Source of the DNA: Haliclona indistincta
Lineage: Eukaryota > Porifera > Demospongiae > Haplosclerida > Chalinidae
Direction: 5' to 3'
Assembly: GCA_964017065.1 (NCBI GenBank)
Contig: OZ024792.1
Location: forward strand, 4,893,754-4,957,753
Length of the DNA: 64,000 nucleotides
Shown: positions 55,819 to 64,000 of the stretch, in pieces
Position numbering within the stretch: position 1 is the first letter of the stretch
Layout of the letters: the number at the start of each line of letters is the position of its first letter
Translations under genes and position numbers: made by a program
The notes under the pieces: generated by a model
The model's input: the letters and a program-made list of their open reading frames with translations, nothing else
The model's database searches: none
Told to the model about the DNA's origin: nothing

Positions 55819-57126
55819 GATGATAATGAGTAAGATATTCACGTGTCAGCAGTGTTGGCACCGCACTAAATATACTTTTACCTAAACGAGTCTGAGCGAG
55901 CATAACAACAATGTAAATTATCAACATATGCACACAATCAAGAGCACAGTGCTCCTACATTATCACAAGATGTAGTATTACATTACACGATGCATCATGT
56001 GAAAAGCGAGCTTGTTGCAGATCCATTGATAGCTTCCCCTACAACAGCCAGTTGGGATTGCAGACCTGGTACAGCAATGCACACAGCACTAATGCACACA
56101 ACACTAATCAAGTAAAAATACCTGTCACAAAAAAATAGCAAACAACAAGATGTAAAAATGTTACTATCTTGAAGATCCTCATGCATGAAAGCTGCTATTA
56201 TAGACATGGCTGTGACTATCATAACCACACAGTGAAGGTAGTATGGATCTAGGTATTTGATCATTGCTCTAGAGACCTCACAGTACACGAGATCTGCCAT
56301 TTTGCAATCAGGTTTTAGTCTCAAAGTAGCGGGAGTTTCCTAAAAATGAATTATGCTAGTCCTGCCTGATAGCAATCTCAACAATATTAATGAAAGAACT
56401 ATCTCAGATAAGGCTGTTGAAATGTAGTTTCCTTGAAATTAAATTTTTATTATCAATACCAGGAATCGCACTATCCAAACACTCAGAAAATGATATTGCG
56501 CTAATCTGATGGGCCTCCTTCACTCTAGCCTTATCAACATCATAAACAGAGTATACAAAATTAGAATTTTATCATGCTCATTGAAAAAGAATTAAGCTAG
56601 GTGGTATCTTGTTTACAGCTCCCTCATTGCTGTGTTGGCTTCATGCGCGGATGAAGTTGTAAACTTGTCTCTTCATGATGCATTACTAGAGCAGTGTTAT
56701 CAAAACAGAAGTTTTTCCTTCATCACACCACATACCACTACATATTCAGTGTAAACCTTCTTCTGAATGAGTGATACTGCCTCAAAGTCGAGCTCAATTT
56801 TTTTTCAAGCCTAGCTCGATGCTGTTGATACCTGTATGTGGTCAGTAATATCCGGGAAGTTTAGCTCACTCACTCCCCTCTTCAAAGATGTGTCGAATTG
56901 CTACTCTGTACTAGAGCAGCTATGATAGAGAAGCCAGAGCGAGTTAAATTTTATGCATGTCAAGCTACCAAGATTGCGGACATAAAAGCTGCATTAATAT
57001 CCTCTAGCTCATGCTGATCCTCTTTACGCAAGCTCAATGAGTCCAGCCGATGAGAGGGTACAAGTCAATACTGCTGTGTCTAGCTATTTACAAGATCAAA
57101 ACTTGGTTAAAACACAACATTTATTG
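55819..57126. other. Intergenic region with deacetylase debris
   Basis: No intact gene. An open frame at 55995-56324 (-) has no recognisable domain. Parts of this region match exons of the flanking deacetylase genes (separate entry), so it seems to be the remnant of a fourth copy. Confidence 0.65.
56190..56870 (-). pseudogene. Decayed acetylornithine deacetylase-like fragment
   Basis: 56600-56690 resembles the exon coding FATPSTMKPTQ...NQIPAWVEMKG (compare 57880-57985) with small deletions and a lost reading frame. 56740-56850 resembles the exon and intron at 58038-58130 (shared words such as CTTCTTCTGAATGAGTGATA), with an inserted poly-T and duplicated bases. 56200-56225 shares ATAGACATGGCTGTGAC with the last exons. 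Collinearity and decay indicate a dead copy between A and B. Confidence 0.75.
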
Positions 57127-59044
57127 CTACTGGTTGAAGTTATCTAGTAGTTTGCTGAAGATCTTCATGGCGTTCTGCATTACTGACAAGCTGCAGTACT
57201 CATTGTCTCCGTGATAGACATGGCTGTGACCATATCCACATACCTACAAGAGTGGAGGTAGCATGATGGTACTAGTTCAGTTCATCACTTACCTGGACAT
57301 CAAATCCAGCATCTTGCAGGTCACGAACAAGAGGCAGTCCACCACAGATGGAGTAAGGCTCGCTTTTACCCATGACATCTAGAGTTGCTTGATGCATATA
57401 CTTAAATCCAGTAGACTCAAGATTGCAAGCAATGCCCTGTGGAATGAATAGGATAAAGCGACTATAGAGGCTGGTTGTACAATTTTTACTCGGTATGGAT
57501 CAGGTTGAAACTCAATAGTCACTTTCCCATCAAAGCTCATCCCAGTAGCAGTATCAGTGATGTTGTACTTACTGCAAGGACCATGTGTTGGCAGAACAGA
57601 AAAATCTGAAATAAGGATAATATACAAATGTAGAAGCGTGAAAAAAGGAAATTCAGAGCCCCGTAACAGCAAACACTCAAATCCTAAGATAAGCTTATTT
57701 TTTAAAATTTTAAATTATTGAAAGGAGTGAGAGTATTGTATTGGCTAACCTTTATTGAGCTCCTCCACATAACCCATCACTTTAGCAATACACTCATCCA
57801 CGTCATAAAATGGAGTGAGACGAATATCACCTGTGATGCCGGTCAAATTAGTGGAGAAAAAAAACTAAGCACCTTTCATTTCTACCCAAGCTGGTATCTG
57901 GTTGACAGCTCCCTCACTGCAGCTGATCTGTGTCGGCTTCATGGTGGATGGAGTTGCAAACTTGTACCTCTCCTCTTCAGGATGCTAGAGAGAAGAGTTG
58001 TCAATATTGGAGATCAATCATTTTGCATGGTGCATACCGCTACATATTCAGCATAAAACTTCTTCTGAATGAGTGATACAGCCTCAAAGCCGAGCTCAAT
58101 GCTGTTAATACCCTGCGTATGGTCAGTAATATTAGCTCAAATAATTAAGTCTAGTTCCCTCACTTTATGAGGTAGACCAGAGTGAAACAATCGACCATCA
58201 ATCCTCATTTTCCACTTCAATGATGTACCAGTACCTATAACACAGTACGTACCATGCAACGTGAATAAGCATAATAAATAAGCTGGTTACCAATGCATGG
58301 ATCAGTATCAGCAGAGTCCACCCAATATATTGGACCATTCTTGCAGCACTCTAGTCTACCATCCTTCAACAGCTGATCAACTCCCACACCAGGTATTATA
58401 GAGCTCTCCTCACTACATTAAGAGAAACTTGCATTAAATAATAAAATTACCAGGACCAGTACCTGGCTATTAAAACACCCCACACTGATCGCTTCAATTT
58501 TGGTTTTTTCTTGGCCAACTCTATGAAGAGTTCTGCAATCAGAGCAACATGACCAAGACAATCAGTGGTACCACGACCATACAACTTGTCTCCCTGCAAT
58601 AAGAAAGTAAGAAGAGAATTGAACATTAGCAACATACCTCTACGACCAGCTCAAATGGGTTTGTCTCCCATGTCTCTGGATTAGCAGGTACCACATCAAG
58701 ATGGCTGCCAACAAAGGCCACTGTTCCCTCAGCTCCATCTGGTGTGTATCCAATGATGACATTGCCTCGTCCCTTGTGGTACCAGATATGCTCCACAGTT
58801 AGTGGACCGCCATTGTCCTTGCTGTACGGTTTCAGTGCTTCCAACACATGCTTAGCTGCCCTACATGCATAAAATTTAGCAATTGTCAACTAATTTTCTC
58901 GAGCTGCCAGTCTCACCTGTCTTCTTCAGGTATGAAGCGAGGAGGATTGTTCTGGAGGTGCTCAACCTCTCCAATCAGCTTACGCATTAGCTCCACATAG
59001 CGCTCAGTATTCAGGTCAAGTCCTAGAGCAGCATGAGCAGCCAT
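57127..59044 (-). CDS. Acetylornithine deacetylase-like M20 metallopeptidase, copy B
   Basis: Starts MAAHAALGLDLNTERY at 59044, ends LLDNFNQ with TAG at 57127. Same exon plan as copies A and C, with GSHLDVVPANPETWE, GDKLYGRGTTDCLGHVA and SEESSIIPGVG. It differs from A and C in SEE instead of CEE at the general-base block, in KKKPKLKRSVWGVL, and in most introns, so it is the more diverged copy outside the exon coding SKDNGGPLTVEHIWYHKG, which is nearly identical in all three. All catalytic blocks are intact. Confidence 0.9.
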
Positions 59045-59196
59045 GACGATTTGTATCGTGCAGTCTCCGCCCACTGTAATAGTGAATTGCACTGTCGGTT
59101 GTACTTTATTTTATTGTGAAAAAACACAGCATAGTACATGGAGCTCGAGCTCCTGGCATGCACAACATAAAAAATTCACACTCAATTTCTAAAACA

Positions 59197-61096
59197 CTAC
59201 TTGTTGTAACAGTCTAGTAGTTTGCTGAAGATCCTCATAGCTTTCTGCATGCATGACAAGCTGCAGTACTCGTTGTCTCCATGATAGACATGGCTGTGAC
59301 CATATCCACACATCTACAGAAGGTGCAAAATTTTTGAAAACATGCGCTAAACATCATTGACTCACTAGAAGATCAAATCCAGCTTCCTGCATGTCACTGA
59401 CAAGCGGCAGACTACCACACATCGAGAATGGTTCGCTTTTACCCAATACTTCACATGTTGCTTGATCTAAGAACTTGAAAGTGTCTGTATCAAGTCTGCA
59501 GGCAATGCCCTGTATGACAATTGAGTTTGAATGCACAGAAATTCTTAGTTTTTTACTTTGAAAGGTTCTCCTTCAAACTCTATAGTCACTTTTCCGTCAT
59601 AACTTTTCCCAGTAGCAGTATCAGTGATGTTGTACTTACTGCAAGGACCATGTGTTGGCAGAACAGAGAAATCTGCAAAACAGAATATGCACATATCAAA
59701 TTACACCCGAAGCAGAATGCATAAACACAATATCAAAACTCAGCCTTGTTATCACAAAGTTTAGATAAACCATAGCCTCTGGTATTTCAGTCAACAACTT
59801 ACCTTTATTGAGCTCATCTACATAGCCCTTCACTTTAGCCATGCACTCCTTGATATTGTAAAACGGAGTGAGACGAATATCACCTGTGAGAGAAGAAGGA
59901 GTGATAGATGCAACACTAGTGTCTGCTCACCTTTCATCTCTACCCAAGCTGGTATCTGGTTGACAGCTCCCTCACTGCAGCTGATCTGTGTCGGCTTCAT
60001 GGTGGATGGAGTCGCAAACTTGTACTTCTTTTCATTAGGATGCTATTACGAGCTAAAAACAATAAAGATCAATTTTTGTTCACTAACAGGTCCAAAATCA
60101 GAATAAAATTTTTTCTGAACATAAGAAACTGCTTCAAAACCCATTTCAATACCATTGATTCCCTAAAGAACAGCTCACAACAGTCAAATACTGTTACAGA
60201 TAGACACCTTGTGGGGAAGACCAGAGTGAAAGAGACGACCATCGATCCTCATCTTCCAAGCTACACCAGATGCATTTGCTGTTGAGCACAAGAATCAGGG
60301 AATAATAGCAGTGTGACAATGATGTTATTACCAATACGTGGATTCATGTCAGCAGAGTCAACCCAAAATATGGGACCATTTTTGAATTTCTCTAGTCTAC
60401 CATCCTTCAACAGCTGATCTATTCCCACACCAGGTGTAGTGGAGTTCTCTTCACTGCAGCGATGAATGAACCACAATAGCATTCATTATAGAGGAGCTTA
60501 CCAGGCAATGAAAACAGCCCACACCGCCTTCTTTAATTTAGGCTTGTTTTCAGCTAGTTGTGTAAAGAGCTCTGTGATCAGAGCAACATGACCGAGACAG
60601 TCAGTGGTACCACGACCATACAGCTTGTCTCCCTGCATGCAGAGACGTGGTGAGCTTTGATCAGTCAAATCAAGCTCCTGTCTACTCACCTCTATGACCA
60701 GCTCAAATGGGTTTCTCTCCCATGTCTCTGGATTAGCAGGTACCACATCAAGATGGCTGCCAACAAAGGCCACTGTTCCCTCAGCTCCATCTGGTGTGTA
60801 CCCAATGATGACATTGCCTCGTCCCTTGTGGTACCAGATATGCTCCACAGTTAGTGGACCGCCATTGTCCTTGCTGTACGGTTTTAGTGCTTCCAATACA
60901 TGCTTTGCTGATCTGAAAATAGCAATCCAAATCCAACTTCGGACACAAAAGTAGAATATCAATGCAAAACTAACCGGTCTTCCTCAGGTACGAAGCGAGG
61001 AGGATTATTTTGCAGATGTTCTGTTTCTCCAATTAATTTGCGCAACAATTCCACGTACCGTTCACTGTTCAGCTCCAGGTCTAGGGGACCAGCCAT
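59197..61096 (-). CDS. Acetylornithine deacetylase-like M20 metallopeptidase, copy C
   Basis: Starts MAGPLDLELNSERY at 61096, ends LLDCYNK with TAG at 59197. Catalytic blocks GSHLDVVPANPETWE, GDKLYGRGTTDCLGHVA and CEENSTTPGVG are present. Its introns and exons at about 59690-60030 are almost base-for-base the same as copy A at 54410-54760, while other parts differ. It shares a 359-base divergent promoter region with glutamate dehydrogenase, another enzyme of the glutamate/ornithine family. Confidence 0.9.
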
Positions 61097-61455
61097 TCCT
61101 ACCTTTGCTCCGATCCTCAGCTGGTGCCTCGTCTCAGTCTCTTTATGAAGTTTAATGCAAGGGCGTGGTCTAAATGCAAAAGTCACACCTTTTTATATTT
61201 ACTCCAATCCGATTGGTCAGTCATGGACCTCACCCTAGATACGCCCCCAGTCACCCGAGCAGTCACCCAACCTCAGCGTTCCTGTGTGCTAGCCTAGTCT
61301 GTCTTGGTATCGGACGGTTCTGTGCCCAGTTCAGTCCTGTGCGACGAGTAAGTTAGGTACAGCTGTTTTAGTTCTAATCGTCGTATCTGTACAGAAGTGT
61401 TACTAGAATTAAACGTGTTTATAGTGTGTTGATTGCTCCTTGTAAATCTGCAGCA
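61097..61455. promoter_or_regulatory. Divergent promoter region, deacetylase copy C and glutamate dehydrogenase
   Basis: 359 bases between start codons, with a duplicated CAGTCACCC word near 61250-61267. No TATA box stands out. Shared regulation of the two metabolic genes is possible but not shown. Confidence 0.5.
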
Positions 61456-63980
61456 ATGAGCTGTTCTCGTCTCCTACGGCCGTGCTCTCGCCTGCTGCGC
61501 GGCCCTTCGTCCTCTACCGCACCATTGATATCAAGAGCGTCTCTGTGCAGTAGCAGCTATGCTGATCAGTCGCTAGAGGAAGACGACAAGCTCGGATTCA
61601 CCAATATGGTGCTTAGATTTGCTAATAAGGTGAGAATAGTCGTTTAATTGCAACAGCTGTATTGAAAATTAATGCTATTATGCTCTTGGTTTGTCGGTAA
61701 TCAGATCATAAACCATTGTTTCCTGTTCAAGTTGATAGCTGTTAGTTTTATAGTCCAGAGACATGAGTTGTCTTTTTAGATGCCATGCAAGAATAATGTG
61801 GTTGTTGAAATTGCATGCCTGCTGTTACATCAGTTAGTTGCATGGTTACATCATCATAGCTGACTTCCAGGTACTTTTGCACCTTGTTGATACATGGATA
61901 GAGCTATTGACATTTTGTGCATTCATAAAATGAGTGTTGGTAAGCAATAATTCCATTTTAGGCTCTGCCAATAGTCAGTGAACATATAGTATCAGAGGAC
62001 GATCGACCTGATGTTTCGCTTGAGGAGAAGAAGAAGCAAGTCGATGGAATCCTAGGGCTTGTCCTGCCCTGCAACCATGTACTTCATGTGACTTTCCCGA
62101 TCCACATGGATAACGGAGAGATGAAGCCAGTGCAAGCCTGGAGAGCACAGCATTCTCACCACAGAACACCAACCAAAGGAGGTACCAGGCTGTTCTTGTT
62201 ACTGATTCATAACTCACTGTTTTTCACAGGTATTAGATTCAGTTTGGATGTGACCGAGGATGAGGTTAAGGCACTCTCAATGCTGATGACCTTCAAGTGT
62301 GCTATGGTGGATGTACCATTTGGTGGAGCCAAAGGCGGAGTCAAGATTAATCCTCGTGAACATTCTGTGAGTCATGTCTCTGCAGCATTGCACTAATTCT
62401 GTTTCTCTCGTAGGACGGGGAACTTGAACGTATCACTCGTCGATTTACCATGGAGCTTGCTAAAAGAGGCTTCATTGGACCGGGACTGGATGTACCAGCT
62501 CCTGATATGGGTACTGGGGAAAGAGAGATGAGCTGGATAGCTGATACTTACTCTATGACTCATGGTTTGTGCATTGTCACATGTTAGTATGATAAGCTAC
62601 TGTCCTACTAGGTCACTCTGATATCAATTCTCATGCGTGTGTCACTGGTAAACCCATTGCTCAAGGTGGTATTCATGGACGAGGGTCAGCCACTGGAAGA
62701 GTAAGCTTCTGCCCATCTATTAGTTGTCTATGCCTTGTTGCTCTATTAGGGAGTGTTCTACTCTATTAGAAGTTGCCTCGATGAACCATACTACTGTTCA
62801 CAAATTGGTTTAGAACCTGGGATCAAAGGAAAGACATTTGTTGTACAGGTACGGTCATACAACTACTACTGATAGTAGAATGATTGTGATGCTTATTTAG
62901 GGATTTGGCAATGTTGGGATGCACACCATGCGCTATTTACATCGCAATGGAGCCAAGTGTGTTGGTGTCATGGAGTATGATGGCAACATATATAATCCTG
63001 AAGGAATTGATCCCAAAGAACTAGAGGAATACAAAAAGGTTGTTTATTGTTGCTTGTACACGTACTGGTATGTACTTACTGTGTTTTATTGTACACAGTT
63101 GAATAAAACCATCATGGGATTCCCTGGTGCAAAACCCACTGAAGAGAATCTTTTAGAAGCAGATTGTGACATACTTGTACCAGCAGCTGGTGAGAAACAG
63201 ATTACTGCTGCAGTTGCTCGTAATATCAAGGCCAAGGTTTGTGTTCTGTTTATAGAACGTCACTGTGAGTGTTAACTGTACTCCAGGTTATTGCAGAGGG
63301 TGCTAATGGTCCCACTACCATTGCAGCTGAGAAGATCCTTCAAGATAAGCATGTGCTCATCATTCCTGTTAGTAGGATCTCAGTGGTGTGTACAGCTCAA
63401 TAATGGTCCATTGCTTTCTCAGGACATGTTCTGCAATGCTGGTGGTGTCACTGTATCCTACTTCGAGTGGTTGAAAAATCTCAATCATGTCAGCTTTGGT
63501 AGACTTACCTGGCAGTATGAAAAGGACTCAAACTATTATCTTCTAGGTTAGTAGCTGATATACCGCCATAATGTGTGATGTGTTGCGGCCCATAGATAGT
63601 GTACAGCAGAGTATCGAGCAGCGATTGAAAGCTGTAGATCCTCGATTTGGCAATATTCCTATTGTTCCCTCTGATGAGTTCAAGAAGCGAATTGCTGTGA
63701 GTATTATTATTGCATGGTGATCTCTATTGTAGCTCCTTGTAGGGGGCATCTGAAAAGGATATTGTCAACTCAGGGCTTGAGTATACAATGGATAGGTCAG
63801 CTAAGGTATGTTATTCTTTGATGTGGTATGTGGTTCACCTTGCTATGATTACTTCCACAGCAAATCATGAATGCTGTTAGAAAGTACAATCTTGGACTTG
63901 ACTTACGCACTGCAGCCTATGTTTGTTCGTTGCAAAAGATCTATGAAGTATACCGCTGTGCTGGAATTACCTTCTCATGA
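61456..63980 (+). CDS. GLUD1: Glutamate dehydrogenase, mitochondrial
   Basis: Thirteen exons (61456-61629, 61962-62181, 62230-62366, 62414-62564, 62612-62700, 62750-62848, 62901-63038, 63099-63236, 63287-63367, 63423-63546, 63596-63696, 63743-63805, 63861-63980) give 544 residues; human GLUD1 has 558. An Arg/Ser-rich N-terminus without acidic residues fits a mitochondrial transit peptide. Seen: [19 protein letters not shown], the catalytic lysine block [40 protein letters not shown], the Rossmann motif [16 protein letters not shown] and [12 protein letters not shown]. It interconverts glutamate with 2-oxoglutarate and ammonium using NAD(P). The antenna region typical of animal GDH appears present between [12 protein letters not shown] and the C-terminal helix. 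Confidence 0.97.
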
Positions 63981-64000
63981 ACTGTTCCAGCCGCTATTAT

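Noticed and set aside
55995..56324. 109-codon minus frame between deacetylase copies
   Set aside because: No domain, no splice partners, and part of the region is deacetylase debris; not called as a gene.

Overview
This window is eukaryotic nuclear DNA from an animal, most likely a demosponge. The evidence is many small exons split by very short introns (often 40-60 nt, GT...AG), a beta-catenin, a Trio-type RhoGEF, an adhesion GPCR, a mitochondrial glutamate dehydrogenase, and receptors of kinds reported from sponges (immunoglobulin-TIR, beta-helix plus multi-TM). The taxon is inferred from gene content only; no marker gene is present. I rebuilt most genes exon by exon on both strands. For most, the exon lengths add up to a whole number of codons and agree with known family members.

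Layout: 1-7.5 kb (+) holds four tandem single-pass membrane proteins. Three share a signal peptide, one Ig-like domain and a Ser/Thr/Pro stalk but have unrelated cytoplasmic tails. 7.6-20.9 kb (-) is one 37-exon Trio/Kalirin-like gene (SEC14, spectrin repeats, DH, PH, three SH3). 21.2-22.9 kb (+) is a C7orf25 homologue sharing a divergent promoter with it. 23.1-29.8 kb (-) is beta-catenin. 30.3-35.4 kb (+) is a CASD1-type sialate O-acetyltransferase homologue that lacks visible catalytic residues and carries an antisense gene inside its third intron. 35.6-43.7 kb (-) is a tandem pair of receptors (Ig, five beta-sandwich repeats, furin-like Cys-rich, TM). 44.4-47.7 kb (+) is an adhesion GPCR. 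47.8-49.6 kb (-) is an Ig-Ig-Ig-TM-TIR receptor. 49.8-53.4 kb (-) is an intronless beta-helix plus multi-TM protein. 53.9-61.1 kb (-) holds three acetylornithine-deacetylase-like genes plus pseudogene debris. 61.5-64.0 kb (+) is glutamate dehydrogenase.

The window mixes conserved metazoan housekeeping and signalling genes with fast-evolving surface receptors. The accessory parts are the Ig receptor array with tail swapping at 1-7.5 kb and the receptor neighbourhood at 35.6-53.4 kb. The strongest candidate for an undescribed system is the Ig receptor array: one member has a CD28-like YMNM motif, other YxxM motifs and ITIM-like motifs, and its neighbours have SH3-ligand-type tails. Two genes look like pseudoenzymes or altered enzymes (the DH domain and the CASD1 homologue). 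Long microsatellites sit directly at splice sites of the two large minus-strand genes.
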